A stretch of 64,000 nt of DNA. It comes from Niastella soli (GTDB lineage Bacteria; Bacteroidota; Bacteroidia; Chitinophagales; Chitinophagaceae). Location: positions 2,757,061-2,821,060 of the forward strand of contig NZ_JAGHKO010000001.1 in assembly GCF_017742245.1 (NCBI RefSeq), in the 5' to 3' direction. Each line of letters begins with the position of its first letter. Within the stretch, counting starts at the first letter, position 1. Position numbers and translations under genes: made by a program. The notes beneath the pieces are model-generated. The model made no database searches. It saw nothing but the letters and a program-made list of their open reading frames with translations, and had not been told where the DNA came from. This document shows positions 1 through 8,827 of the stretch, piece by piece.

Positions 1-875
1 TTCACACGGGTATCGGAACTTCCGATTTCCACATTAAATCGAAATTCAACTCAACACGTGAGGAGATCCTGGAACGCGCTAAACAAGCCGTTAAATGGGC
101 CCGGAACTATACAAATGATGTTGAATTTTATGCCGAAGATGCCGGCCGTACAGAAAATGAATACCTGGCCCGCGTGGTAGAAGCAGTGATCGCTGCAGGC
201 GCCACCACGGTAAATATTCCCGATACGACAGGTTATTGCCTGCCGCATCAATATGGCGAGAAGATCGCTTATCTGATCAACAATGTACCCAATATCGACA
301 AAGCGGTTATAAGCTGCCATTGTCACAATGACCTGGGTCTGGCTACCGCCAATTCAATTGCCGGTGCTATGAACGGAGCCCGTCAGATAGAGTGTACCAT
401 AAATGGTTTGGGTGAAAGAGCAGGTAACACCTCACTGGAAGAAGTGGTAATGGTGATCCAGCAACACCAAACACTCGGTTTTTATACCGACATCAAAACG
501 CAACAACTGAACCCACTGAGCAGGCTGGTTTCCGACACCATGCGGATGCCTGTTCAACCGAATAAAGCTATTGTAGGCGCTAATGCATTCTCTCATTCAT
601 CAGGTATTCACCAGGATGGATTTTTGAAAGATGCACAAACCTATGAGATCATTAACCCCGAACAAGTAGGGGCTGATGGAAGTAAAATTGTTTTAACAGC
701 GCGCAGCGGCCGAAGCGCTTTAGCCCATCGTTTTCATAAGCTGGGTTTCATGTTCAACCGCAATGATATTGATGTGTTGTACGACCAGTTTTTGAAAGTA
801 GCAGATAGAAAGAAAGAGGTAGAAGATGAGGATCTGAAGGTATTGGCAAATCAATACCAGGCCGCCACAGTGTAG
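1..875 (+). CDS. leuA: 2-isopropylmalate synthase, 3' part (5' end outside window)
   Basis: This enzyme condenses acetyl-CoA with 2-oxoisovalerate, the first step committed to leucine. The frame is open from base 3, so the start lies upstream. Visible motifs are [25 protein letters not shown], the metal-site segment [14 protein letters not shown], the Gly-rich [10 protein letters not shown] loop and HSSGIHQDG. The protein stops soon after the subdomain ending [10 protein letters not shown], so the C-terminal LeuA_dimer domain that binds leucine in long LeuA enzymes is absent. Short LeuA forms are known, so this need not be truncation. An intrinsic terminator follows, and leuB is 370 nt downstream. 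Confidence 0.95.
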   Translation, partial: HTGIGTSDFHIKSKFNSTREEILERAKQAVKWARNYTNDVEFYAEDAGRTENEYLARVVEAVIAAGATTVNIPDTTGYCLPHQYGEKIAYLINNVPNIDKAVISCHCHNDLGLATANSIAGAMNGARQIECTINGLGERAGNTSLEEVVMVIQQHQTLGFYTDIKTQQLNPLSRLVSDTMRMPVQPNKAIVGANAFSHSSGIHQDGFLKDAQTYEIINPEQVGADGSKIVLTARSGRSALAHRFHKLGFMFNRNDIDVLYDQFLKVADRKKEVEDEDLKVLANQYQAATV

Positions 876-1245
876 TGAGCAGTATTTTCTCATAATCATG
901 TAGTTTTTGTTACGCGTGGTGCGTCTGCACCACGCTTTTTCTCAAAACCAGCTCCCATTACAGATGGGAAACATGAAAATGGAAAAGAAAAACAATGAAC
1001 AATTCAAGCAATAGCGACAAGGTTCCATGTGCTCGCCCAACTGGTGAAACCATACTCCATTATACGCTTACGCATTATCAACAATTACCAATAAGAGTTT
1101 TTGTATCGCGCCTGATGGTGCAACCATTGAATGAAAAAATAACCCCGACAGGATTACTTTTTCATTACAAACGGTATGCGCTGGTTAGGCAATAGGTGTA
1201 TGAATGAATGCGGAGATTTGATAACCGTGTTTTGAAACACATTTT
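876..1245 (+). other. leuA-leuB intergenic region
   Basis: The 370-nt gap holds the leuA terminator and a 66-codon open frame (995-1195) with no recognisable family and no strong coding signature; I do not call it a gene. A small hairpin (GTGTT/AACAC) lies just upstream of the leuB ATG. I see no leucine-rich leader peptide here. Confidence 0.5.
914..940 (+). terminator. Intrinsic terminator after leuA
   Basis: A perfect 9-bp GC-rich stem (914-922 with 927-935) has the 4-nt loop GTCT and is followed directly by five T. It lies 39 nt past the leuA stop, so leuB probably needs its own promoter or readthrough. Confidence 0.85.
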
Positions 1246-2361
1246 ATGGAAAAGAATATTGTTGTTATAGAAGGTGATGGTATAGGTCCTGAAGTAACCC
1301 GACAGGCGGTAAAAGTATTGAATGCCATTGCCGACCAATTTGGTCACGAGTTCAACTACCAGTATTGCTTAATGGGTGCCGATGCCATTGATAAAACCGG
1401 CAACCCATTGCCCGACGAAACGATTGAGGCCTGCCTTAACAGTGATGGAATATTATTTGGCGCTATCGGCCATCCAAAATACGATAACGATCCTTCCGCC
1501 AAAGTACGCCCCGAGCAGGGCCTGCTAAAACTGCGGAAAAGCTTACAATTGTTTGCCAACATTCGACCAGTAACCACGTACTCTTCTCTTCAACACTTAT
1601 CTCCTTTAAAAGCACAGCAATTAGAAGGAGTTGATTTTATAATCTTCAGAGAACTGACCGGCGGCATTTATTTTGGAGAAAAGGAATTAAGCGAAGATGG
1701 GAATCGTGCCGCTGACAATTGCGTATATACGCGTACAGAAATTGAACGGATCGCTCACCTGGCTTTTCAATATGCCAGACAGCGCCGTAAGAAACTAACG
1801 CTGGTAGATAAAGCCAATGTGCTCGAGACATCGAGATTATGGCGTAAAGTGGTACAGGAAATAGCGTCGCAATATGCAGAGGTGAAAGTTGATTTCCTGT
1901 TTGTTGATAACGCGGCTATGCAGATCATCCTGAACCCAAAACAGTTTGATGTAATTCTTACCGAGAATATGTTTGGCGATATCATCAGTGATGAAGCCAG
2001 TGTGATCAGCGGTTCTTTAGGTTTGTTGCCATCGGCTTCGATCGGCACCGGAGTGGCCCTGTTTGAACCTATCCATGGTTCTTATCCGCAGGCAGCCGGT
2101 AAAGACATCGCCAACCCGCTGGGATGTATTCTTTCTGCAGCCATGTTGCTCGACCATTTTGGACTGGCTAAGGAAGCAGAAGCTGTACGGCTTGGTGTAG
2201 AATGGACACTGGTGAATGGTTTTGTAACAAAAGATATTGATCCAATTAACTTTTATTTCACGTCAACCATTGGTGAACTGGTGAGTGACTTCGTCGCGAA
2301 TCGTATTCCAGGTGGAGTGAATAAAGCTAATATAGAATTGAGGAAGTCGACAATCATTTAG
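1246..2361 (+). CDS. leuB: 3-isopropylmalate dehydrogenase
   Basis: LeuB is a 371-residue NAD-dependent oxidative decarboxylase of the isocitrate/isopropylmalate dehydrogenase family that forms 2-oxoisocaproate in leucine synthesis. Its N-terminus IVVIEGDGIGPEV is diagnostic. Further motifs are FRELTGGIYFGE, the catalytic Lys segment LTLVDKANVLE, the metal-binding ENMFGDIISDEAS and the cofactor-binding FEPIHGSYPQAAGKDIANP. The length fits the family. leuC and leuD are not in the window; they may lie upstream of leuA. It precedes the ilv attenuator region by about 230 nt, so leuB and ilvE are probably separate transcription units. Confidence 0.96.
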   Translation: MEKNIVVIEGDGIGPEVTRQAVKVLNAIADQFGHEFNYQYCLMGADAIDKTGNPLPDETIEACLNSDGILFGAIGHPKYDNDPSAKVRPEQGLLKLRKSLQLFANIRPVTTYSSLQHLSPLKAQQLEGVDFIIFRELTGGIYFGEKELSEDGNRAADNCVYTRTEIERIAHLAFQYARQRRKKLTLVDKANVLETSRLWRKVVQEIASQYAEVKVDFLFVDNAAMQIILNPKQFDVILTENMFGDIISDEASVISGSLGLLPSASIGTGVALFEPIHGSYPQAAGKDIANPLGCILSAAMLLDHFGLAKEAEAVRLGVEWTLVNGFVTKDIDPINFYFTSTIGELVSDFVANRIPGGVNKANIELRKSTII

Positions 2362-2593
2362 TTTGTTAATAGCTAATGATTTGATGAGAAGAAGTAGGTA
2401 GTAAGAGGTAAGAAATTGGAAGAAGTATGACGAGGTCAGAAAATAGAAGGGGTGTTGAAATTTCGAGCGCAATCATACCTCGTGCTTCATTCGTCTTACT
2501 TAAGTAACTCAGGGCCGGAAAACAAAAATTTAGAAAAAAAGCTCTTTTTAATTCAAAACGGCGGGTGTATATTTGTTGCACACGAATTCCTCT
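2362..2593 (+). other. leuB-ilv leader intergenic, with heptamer-like repeat
   Basis: Three heptamers in exact 7-nt phase (GTAGGTA, GTAAGAG, GTAAGAA) lie at 2394-2414. A partly complementary segment (CTTACTT near 2496) lies downstream, with an imperfect GACGAGGT/ACCTCGT pairing between. This resembles the better-preserved heptamer inverted repeats elsewhere in the window. No gene is supported here. Confidence 0.5.
2545..2575 (+). promoter_or_regulatory. Predicted Bacteroidota-type promoter of the ilv leader
   Basis: TATATTTG (2568-2575) matches the Bacteroidota -7 consensus TAnnTTTG exactly. A T-rich stretch at 2545-2549 lies about 19 nt upstream, a weak match to the -33 TTTG. Transcription would start near 2582, about 12 nt before the leader-peptide ATG. 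Confidence 0.55.
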
Positions 2594-2695
2594 ATGCAAA
2601 AAAGCAGCTTTAATAACATCATCTCTGTGGTAACTGCAATAATAATTATTGTGGTGGTGGTGGTTATTCCTGCAACAAATGGAGGTGGTGCTTAA
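2594..2695 (+). CDS. ilv operon leader peptide (33 aa)
   Basis: This short open frame is ATG...TAA with 33 codons. Fourteen encode Ile or Val and none encodes Leu; residues 16-25 read IIIIVVVVVI and are followed by Pro. The last codons encode GGGA and double as an antiterminator arm. The layout (short leader with a regulatory codon run, then an intrinsic terminator, then ilvE-ilvD-ilvB) is that of ribosome-mediated attenuation, as in the enterobacterial ilv leader whose peptide also has a Val/Ile run followed by Pro. That this peptide is translated and senses charged Ile- and Val-tRNA is inference from sequence. Confidence 0.85.
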   Translation: MQKSSFNNIISVVTAIIIIVVVVVIPATNGGGA

Positions 2696-2749
2696 CGTAT
2701 ACTAAAAATCAGCATAAAGACCCGCCTCCAACGAGGCGGGTTTTTTTTT
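2680..2749 (+). promoter_or_regulatory. ilv attenuator: antiterminator and terminator
   Basis: The terminator stem is 8 bp (2721-2728 with 2733-2740), with loop CAAC and nine T (2741-2749). The competing antiterminator pairs 2680-2688, inside the last leader codons, with 2722-2730: nine pairs, one of them G-U. A ribosome stalled on the early Ile/Val codons (from 2639) leaves 2680-2688 free, so the antiterminator forms. A ribosome that reaches the stop codon at 2693 covers it, so the terminator forms. Confidence 0.85.
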
Positions 2750-2880
2750 GCTTTGCCTGCCGACTGTGTGCCGCCGAAGCCTTAGCGAAGGCCAAGGCTA
2801 TGGCAGCCGAAGGGCGAAGGCGGGAGTATAGGCGAAGTGCCGGGCTTAAAATCAATAACCTTGTTCTAAAAATATAACTA
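2750..2880 (+). repeat. GC-rich REP-like segment upstream of ilvE
   Basis: This segment is much richer in GC than the surrounding intergenic DNA and contains a perfect GCCTT-AGCG-AAGGC hairpin plus repeated GAAGGC/GCCGAAG words. It lies in the transcribed leader between the attenuator and the ilvE start. It resembles dispersed intergenic repeats, but no second full copy is seen in the window. Confidence 0.4.
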
Positions 2881-3771
2881 ATGGGCTACTATCACGATAA
2901 TACGATCATCTATCTCAATGGCGCTTTTGTAAAAGCGGCGGAAGCTACTACTGACTATTACAGCCAGTCACTTCATTATGGTTATGCTGTATTTGAAGGG
3001 ATCAGATCGTATCAAACAGCCGGTGGCGAAACAAAGATCTTTAAGGCAAAAGAACATTACGATCGTTTGAAAAACTCAGCCCTTGCATTGAATATGCCAT
3101 ACAGCTGGGATACCAATGAACTGATCGAAGCCACTTATGCAGTATTGGAAAAAAATAACCTGCAGAATGCCTACATACGGCCAGTTATATACGCTCCGGC
3201 CAATATGAGTTTCAATCCCAATAATGAATCATATATTATGATCGCTGCATGGGAAATGGGTTTGTTCCTGGGGGAGAAATTATTACGTGTAATGACCTCT
3301 TCCTTTCAACGCCCCAACCCCAAAGGCTTTCGCATAGAAGCCAAAGCCAGCGGCCATTATGTGAATTCCATTCTGGCCAGCCAGGAAGCTAAAGCAAAAG
3401 GTTTTGATGAAGCATTGCTGACCGATATGAATGGTTTTGTAGCAGAAGGGCCTGGCGCCAATGTGTTTTTTGAAAAGAATGGCAAACTGGTTACGCCGGC
3501 TACTGGAAATATTCTTCCTGGCATTACCAGGGCAACTGTAATGGAAATTTGTACAGAACTGAATATCCCGGTTGAAGAGCGTTTGTTCACTACCGATGAA
3601 TTAAAGCAGGCCGATGCCGCTTTCTTTTGCGGTACTGCTGCAGAAGTGATCGGCTGGCAATCGTTAGATGAAGCGGTATTCCCAGCCAACTGGAACGATA
3701 CCCTGAGTAGAAAAATTCAACTGGCATACAAAGAACGAGTAACGGCAGCCGCACTTGTTCGGGAGAAATAA
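2881..3771 (+). CDS. ilvE: Branched-chain amino acid aminotransferase
   Basis: IlvE is a 296-residue fold-type IV PLP aminotransferase that makes the last transamination to Ile, Val and Leu. Its hallmarks are SLHYGYAVFEGIRSY near the N-terminus, the region KASGHYVNSILASQEA carrying the expected PLP Lys, and GPGANVFFEKNG with ILPGITRATVMEI in the cofactor-binding half. The length is normal. It is the first enzyme gene after the attenuator and is followed 38 nt later by ilvD, consistent with one operon. Confidence 0.95.
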   Translation: MGYYHDNTIIYLNGAFVKAAEATTDYYSQSLHYGYAVFEGIRSYQTAGGETKIFKAKEHYDRLKNSALALNMPYSWDTNELIEATYAVLEKNNLQNAYIRPVIYAPANMSFNPNNESYIMIAAWEMGLFLGEKLLRVMTSSFQRPNPKGFRIEAKASGHYVNSILASQEAKAKGFDEALLTDMNGFVAEGPGANVFFEKNGKLVTPATGNILPGITRATVMEICTELNIPVEERLFTTDELKQADAAFFCGTAAEVIGWQSLDEAVFPANWNDTLSRKIQLAYKERVTAAALVREK

Positions 3772-3809
3772 TAAGTAAATCCAATTTTAATAGTTTTTAG
3801 ACAGGTACT

Positions 3810-5495
3810 ATGGCAGAATTAAACAAATATTCAAAGACACTTACGCAGGATGAAACACAACCTGCCGCCCAGGCCATGTTATACGGCATTGGCTTAACCG
3901 ATGAAGATCTGAAAAAAGCACAGGTAGGTATTGCCAGCATGGGATACGATGGCAACACCTGTAATATGCACCTGAACGACCTGGCTAAAATTGTAAAAGA
4001 AGGTGTTTGGGCGAATGACCTCGTAGGGTTGATCTTTAATACCATTGGCGTGAGTGATGGTATGTCGAACGGAACAGATGGTATGCGCTATTCATTAGTG
4101 AGCCGTGATGTTATTGCCGACTCCATTGAAGCTGTTTGTGGTGCACAATATTATGATTCAGTAATTACCATCCCTGGTTGCGATAAAAATATGCCGGGTT
4201 CATTGATAGCTATGGGCCGTTTGAACCGCCCTGGTATCATGGTATATGGTGGGACCATTGCCCCCGGTCATTATAAAGGACAGGACCTGAATATCGTTTC
4301 TTCCTTTGAAGCATTGGGACAAAAAATAGCAGGTCAGTTAAGTGATGCAGACTTCAAAGGCATTGTGATGAATTCCTGCCCCGGCGCCGGCGCCTGTGGC
4401 GGTATGTACACGGCCAATACCATGGCATCGGCTATTGAAGCACTGGGTATGAGCTTGCCCTATTCTTCTTCAAACCCTGCGCTCAGCGAAGAAAAAAGAA
4501 AAGAATGTTTTGATGCAGGTAAAGCCATCCGGTTGTTGATGGAAAAAGATATCAAGCCTAAGGATATCATGACCCGCAAAGCCTTCGAAAACGCCATCAC
4601 CACCATTATGATCCTCGGTGGAAGTACCAACGCTGTACTGCACCTGATCGCCATCGCAAAGAGCGTAGACATTCCCCTCACACAAGACGATTTTCAAACT
4701 ATCAGCAATAAGATCCCCATGCTGGCCGACTTTAAGCCCAGCGGAAAATATTTGATGCAGGACCTGCACGAGCATGGTGGTTTGCCTTCAGTGATGAAAT
4801 ACCTGTTACAGAAAGGATTGCTGCATGGCGATTGCCTGACCGTAACTGGTAAAACACTGGCAGAGAACCTGGCCGGTGTTCCAGACCTCGACTTCAACAA
4901 ACAAAAGATCATTCTTCCCCTTGAAACACCCATAAAAGCTACCGGTCACTTACAAATTCTGTATGGTAACCTGGCCGAAAATGGTAGTGTAGCCAAGATC
5001 ACCGGTAAAGAAGGGGAACGTTTTGAAGGACCCGCCCGTGTATTTGATGGTGAGTTTGAACTGATTGCCGGTATTCAAAATAAAAAAGTTCAACCCGGCG
5101 ATGTGGTGGTGATCCGTTATGTTGGCCCCAAAGGCGGACCTGGTATGCCTGAAATGCTGAAGCCTACGGCTGCCCTGATTGGCGCTGGTTTAGGTAAAAG
5201 CGTGGCCCTGATCACCGATGGCCGTTTCAGCGGTGGTACACACGGTTTTGTGGTTGGACACATTACACCCGAAGCATTTGATGGCGGTGGTCTTGCCTAT
5301 CTGAAAGATGGTGATATCATTGAGCTGGATGCAGTGAAGAACACCATCAATGCAAAGGTTGCTCCGGAAGAATGGGCAAAACGCAAGGCGGCCTGGAAAC
5401 AGCCCCCATTAAAAGTTACAAAGGGTCTTCTCTATAAATATGCGAAGCAGGTAAAAGATGCTTCAGAAGGATGTGTAACTGATGAAGCGGAATAA
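3810..5495 (+). CDS. ilvD: Dihydroxy-acid dehydratase
   Basis: IlvD (561 residues) is an Fe-S dehydratase that converts dihydroxy-acids to 2-oxo acids for Val and Ile synthesis. Cluster ligands are seen in [11 protein letters not shown] and in [18 protein letters not shown]. The C-terminal domain has [15 protein letters not shown] and [17 protein letters not shown], the latter with the conserved catalytic Ser. An expected third Cys ligand early in the protein lies in [12 protein letters not shown]. The length and order (ilvE-ilvD-ilvB) are typical. Confidence 0.96.
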   Translation: MAELNKYSKTLTQDETQPAAQAMLYGIGLTDEDLKKAQVGIASMGYDGNTCNMHLNDLAKIVKEGVWANDLVGLIFNTIGVSDGMSNGTDGMRYSLVSRDVIADSIEAVCGAQYYDSVITIPGCDKNMPGSLIAMGRLNRPGIMVYGGTIAPGHYKGQDLNIVSSFEALGQKIAGQLSDADFKGIVMNSCPGAGACGGMYTANTMASAIEALGMSLPYSSSNPALSEEKRKECFDAGKAIRLLMEKDIKPKDIMTRKAFENAITTIMILGGSTNAVLHLIAIAKSVDIPLTQDDFQTISNKIPMLADFKPSGKYLMQDLHEHGGLPSVMKYLLQKGLLHGDCLTVTGKTLAENLAGVPDLDFNKQKIILPLETPIKATGHLQILYGNLAENGSVAKITGKEGERFEGPARVFDGEFELIAGIQNKKVQPGDVVVIRYVGPKGGPGMPEMLKPTAALIGAGLGKSVALITDGRFSGGTHGFVVGHITPEAFDGGGLAYLKDGDIIELDAVKNTINAKVAPEEWAKRKAAWKQPPLKVTKGLLYKYAKQVKDASEGCVTDEAE

Positions 5496-5563
5496 ACGAT
5501 GCCGCTCCATCACATAAAAAATGAAATGGAATTAAACGACAATTGAATCACAAAAAAAAGTTT

Positions 5564-7309
5564 ATGAGTACAATCGAAAAGGCACCTGCCAAAGGAAAGA
5601 CGGATAAGAAGCCAGCAGTAACAAATATCAGCGGCTCGGTCGCTGTGTTGGAAGCATTCCTGGCAGAAGGTGTCAGTACCATCTTTGGATATCCAGGTGG
5701 CGCTATCATGCCTATTTATGATGCGCTGTACGATTACCAGGAAAAACTTCATCATATACTGGTGCGTCATGAACAGGGAGCTACCCATGCTGCCCAGGGA
5801 TATGCGCGCTCATCCGGCGAGGTCGGTGTCGTATTTGCCACCAGTGGTCCTGGCGCTACCAACCTGGTAACAGGTCTGGCAGATGCAATGATCGATAGTA
5901 CGCCATTGGTGTGTGTGACCGGTCAGGTGTTTGCGCACCTGCTAGGAACCGATGCCTTTCAGGAAACTGATGTGATCAATATTACCACACCGGTAACCAA
6001 ATGGAATTACCAGGTAACAGATGCTACCGAAATTCCAGCCGTGCTGGCAAAAGCGTTCTACATTGCCCGCAGCGGACGTCCCGGCCCGGTGTTGATAGAT
6101 ATTACCAAGAACGCGCAAATACAAAAATTCGATTACGAGGGGTATACCAGATGTGATCATGTACGCAGCTACCGCCCTGCACCAATTGTACGTAAAGAAT
6201 ACGTAGCAGAAGCTGCTAAACTGATCAACGAAGCGCAAAAACCATTTGTGATCTTTGGTCAGGGTGTTATCCTGGGTAAAGCTGAGCAGGAGTTTATAAA
6301 ATTCATTGAAAAAGCAGGTATCCCTGCCGCCTGGACCGTTATGGGTTTGAGCGCTATCCCTTCAGACCATCCGTTGAACGTTGGTATGCTGGGGATGCAC
6401 GGCAACTATGGCCCTAACGTACTTACTAATGAATGTGATGTATTGATCGCGATCGGGATGCGTTTTGATGACCGCGTTACCGGCCGTTTAGATAAATATG
6501 CCAAACAGGCAAAAGTGATCCACCTGGATATCGATCCGGCAGAGGTTGACAAGAACGTGAAAACAACTGTTCCGGTTTGGGGCGACTGTAAAGAAACCCT
6601 GCCCATGTTGACCGCACTGGTAGAACAAAAAGTATATCCGCAATGGTTGCAGAAGTTCAAGGATATGATGAAAGAGGAAGAAGAAGCCTGCATCAACCCT
6701 GAGTTGAATCCTACTACCGAAGCAATGACCATGGGTGAGGTAATAAAAACCCTGAATGAGCTAACAGGTGGCGATGCCATTATTGTAACCGACGTAGGCC
6801 AGCACCAGATGGTAGCCTGCCGGTATGCGAAATTCATCAATTCAAAAAGTAATATCACCTCTGGTGGATTGGGAACCATGGGCTTTGGCTTACCAGCAGC
6901 AATAGGCGCCAAAGTAGGCGCGCCCAAAAGAACTACCGTTGCTATCATTGGCGATGGCGGTTTCCAAATGACCCTGCAGGAATTGGGAACCATTATGCAA
7001 ACAGAGATCGATGTAAAGATCCTGATCCTGAACAACCAGTTCCTGGGCATGGTACGTCAGTGGCAACAGCTCTTTAATGACAAGCGTTACTCATTCGTAG
7101 ATATTGCCAGTCCTAATTTTGTAACACTGGCCAGTGCATACAAAATACCCGGTCAAAGCATTTCAAAAAGGGAAGACCTGAAAAATGCATTGACCGAAAT
7201 GCTGAATACAAAAGGTGCATACCTGTTGGAAGTAATGGTAGGAAAGGAAAACAATGTATTCCCCATGGTACCACAAGGTTGCAGCGTAGCAGAAATTCGT
7301 TTAAAATAA
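5564..7309 (+). CDS. ilvB: Acetolactate synthase, large (catalytic) subunit
   Basis: The ThDP-dependent catalytic subunit makes 2-acetolactate or 2-aceto-2-hydroxybutyrate. I chose the ATG at 5564 (581 residues); a longer frame would need a TTG at 5543. Family motifs are GYPGGAIMPIYDAL, the catalytic Glu region VRHEQGATHAAQGYAR, the central-domain FDDRVTGRL, and the ThDP/Mg motif starting GDGGFQM and ending at LNNQFLGMVRQWQ. The small subunit ilvN is not directly next: a methyltransferase gene separates them. Confidence 0.95.
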   Translation: MSTIEKAPAKGKTDKKPAVTNISGSVAVLEAFLAEGVSTIFGYPGGAIMPIYDALYDYQEKLHHILVRHEQGATHAAQGYARSSGEVGVVFATSGPGATNLVTGLADAMIDSTPLVCVTGQVFAHLLGTDAFQETDVINITTPVTKWNYQVTDATEIPAVLAKAFYIARSGRPGPVLIDITKNAQIQKFDYEGYTRCDHVRSYRPAPIVRKEYVAEAAKLINEAQKPFVIFGQGVILGKAEQEFIKFIEKAGIPAAWTVMGLSAIPSDHPLNVGMLGMHGNYGPNVLTNECDVLIAIGMRFDDRVTGRLDKYAKQAKVIHLDIDPAEVDKNVKTTVPVWGDCKETLPMLTALVEQKVYPQWLQKFKDMMKEEEEACINPELNPTTEAMTMGEVIKTLNELTGGDAIIVTDVGQHQMVACRYAKFINSKSNITSGGLGTMGFGLPAAIGAKVGAPKRTTVAIIGDGGFQMTLQELGTIMQTEIDVKILILNNQFLGMVRQWQQLFNDKRYSFVDIASPNFVTLASAYKIPGQSISKREDLKNALTEMLNTKGAYLLEVMVGKENNVFPMVPQGCSVAEIRLK

Positions 7310-7321
7310 AAATAACAGCGA

Positions 7322-8098
7322 ATGGCTATCACAGAAAACAACACCTGGAATACCTCCCTGTACAATAAAAAACATGACTTTGTTTTTAAGTACGGTGAGT
7401 ACCTGGTGCAAATGCTTACCCCGCAGGAAGGCGAACGCATCCTGGATGTGGGCTGTGGTACCGGTTACCTTACCAACCTGATTGCTGCTTCAGGGGCCCT
7501 GGTAACAGGAATGGACAATTCCATTGACATGATCGCTAAAGCAAGGAACGAATATCCGCACCTGCCTTTCAGACTGGCATCAGTAACTGACTTCGATTTC
7601 AACGAACCATATGATGCCCTTTTTTCCAATGCAGTACTGCATTGGGTAATTGAAAAAGAGCAGGCTGTTAAAAGCATGTACAACAACCTGAAGCCCGGTG
7701 GCAGACTGGTGTTGGAAATGGGCGGAAAAGGAAATGTGGAAACGATCATCCAGGCCCTGAAAAAAGCGCTGATCAACCATGGCTACAAACAACAGGCCTC
7801 CCGGGAATTATGGTACTTTCCTTCACTGAGTGAGTACACCGGGTTACTGGAAAAACAGGGATTCAGGGTTACCTACGCTGCGCATTATAATCGCGAAACA
7901 GAGTTGAAAGATACACAGCAGGGAATAAAGGATTGGGTGAATATGTTTGGTGGCACGTTCCTGGAAGGAATAGAACCAGCAGCGAAAGACAACATCCTCG
8001 AAGAAGTGCAGGAAGCCTTGCGGAAGACCCAGTTCAGGAACCAGAAATGGTATGCAGATAATAAAAGGTTGCGCGTAGTAGCCATAAAAGAAAACTAA
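7322..8098 (+). CDS. Class I SAM-dependent methyltransferase (trans-aconitate methyltransferase-like)
   Basis: This 258-residue Rossmann methyltransferase has the SAM-binding motif I ILDVGCGTGYLTNLIA (about residue 40), an acidic residue ending strand 2 in VTGMDNS, and FSNAVLHWV as motif IV. The overall pattern resembles the Tam/UbiE-like group. It begins 12 nt after the ilvB stop and is followed by ilvN, so it sits inside the operon. Its substrate is unknown. Yeast Tmt1, a trans-aconitate methyltransferase, also methylates 3-isopropylmalate, which makes a branched-chain pathway intermediate a reasonable but untested guess. Confidence 0.85.
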   Translation: MAITENNTWNTSLYNKKHDFVFKYGEYLVQMLTPQEGERILDVGCGTGYLTNLIAASGALVTGMDNSIDMIAKARNEYPHLPFRLASVTDFDFNEPYDALFSNAVLHWVIEKEQAVKSMYNNLKPGGRLVLEMGGKGNVETIIQALKKALINHGYKQQASRELWYFPSLSEYTGLLEKQGFRVTYAAHYNRETELKDTQQGIKDWVNMFGGTFLEGIEPAAKDNILEEVQEALRKTQFRNQKWYADNKRLRVVAIKEN

Positions 8099-8139
8099 AG
8101 CTCAAATCGTAATTCATCTAAAACCCATTGGGTTATATT

Positions 8140-8727
8140 ATGAAACAGGAATTCACCGTAACGGTATATACTGAGAATCAGATTGGGTTGCTAAACCGCA
8201 TCGCCATCATGTTCTCACGCCGTAAGATCAATATCGAAAGTTTGAATACCTCTCCTTCGGAAATAGAAGGCATTCACCGTTTCACCATCGTCATTAATGA
8301 GGTGGAAGAAGTAGTGAAAAAGCTGGCACGCCAGATTGAAAAGCAAGTGGAAGTGCTGAAAGCCTATTACAATACCAACGATGAGATCGTATGGCAGGAA
8401 CTGGCTTTGTACAAAGTGCCTACTGATGAAATTGCTGAAAAAGTAAAGGTAGAACGATTATTGCGTGAATACGGTGCAAGGGCTGTAGTGATCAGAAAGG
8501 ATTATACCGTGTTTGAAACAACCGGTCAGCGCGAAGAGATCAACAAACTTATTGCTGTACTGGAACCCTATGGTTTAATTGAATTTGTACGGAGCGCCCG
8601 GGTGGCCATCATTAAAGCCAGCAGTGGTTTCCATAGCAAACTGAAAGAGTTTGAGAAAAAAGAACCCGGTGAAGACGTAATTGAAAACGAATATTTAGGT
8701 AAAGGCGATCAGGTGTTTACCATGTAA
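8140..8727 (+). CDS. ilvN: Acetolactate synthase, small (regulatory) subunit
   Basis: The 195-residue regulatory subunit starts with an ACT domain (TENQIGLLNRIAIMFSRRKI and NIESLNTSPSEIEGIHRFTI), the site of valine feedback in this family. The ALS_ss C-terminal domain follows, including REYGARAVVIRKDYTVFETTG. I prefer the ATG at 8140; the longer frame starts with TTG. It acts with IlvB, two genes upstream. Confidence 0.93.
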   Translation: MKQEFTVTVYTENQIGLLNRIAIMFSRRKINIESLNTSPSEIEGIHRFTIVINEVEEVVKKLARQIEKQVEVLKAYYNTNDEIVWQELALYKVPTDEIAEKVKVERLLREYGARAVVIRKDYTVFETTGQREEINKLIAVLEPYGLIEFVRSARVAIIKASSGFHSKLKEFEKKEPGEDVIENEYLGKGDQVFTM

Positions 8728-8750
8728 AATAATTGGGTGGTCGCTCTTGC

Positions 8751-8780
8751 AGGGTGACTCACCCTTAAAGTTCTCTTTAA
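8751..8780 (+). promoter_or_regulatory. Two adjacent hairpins upstream of ilvC
   Basis: AGGGTGA/TCACCCT (8751-8757 with 8759-8765) and TTAAAG/CTTTAA (8765-8770 with 8775-8780) abut in the ilvN-ilvC gap. Neither has a T-run, so they are not obvious terminators. They might mark an mRNA processing or stability site ahead of ilvC; this is inference. Confidence 0.4.
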
Positions 8781-8827
8781 AATAAAAGACCAAAACAAAA
8801 AACCAATAACAATAAACATTCTCAACA

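Noticed and set aside
995-1195. 66-codon frame between leuA and leuB
   Set aside because: No recognisable family, no domain-like pattern, and placed after a terminator. It may be chance.
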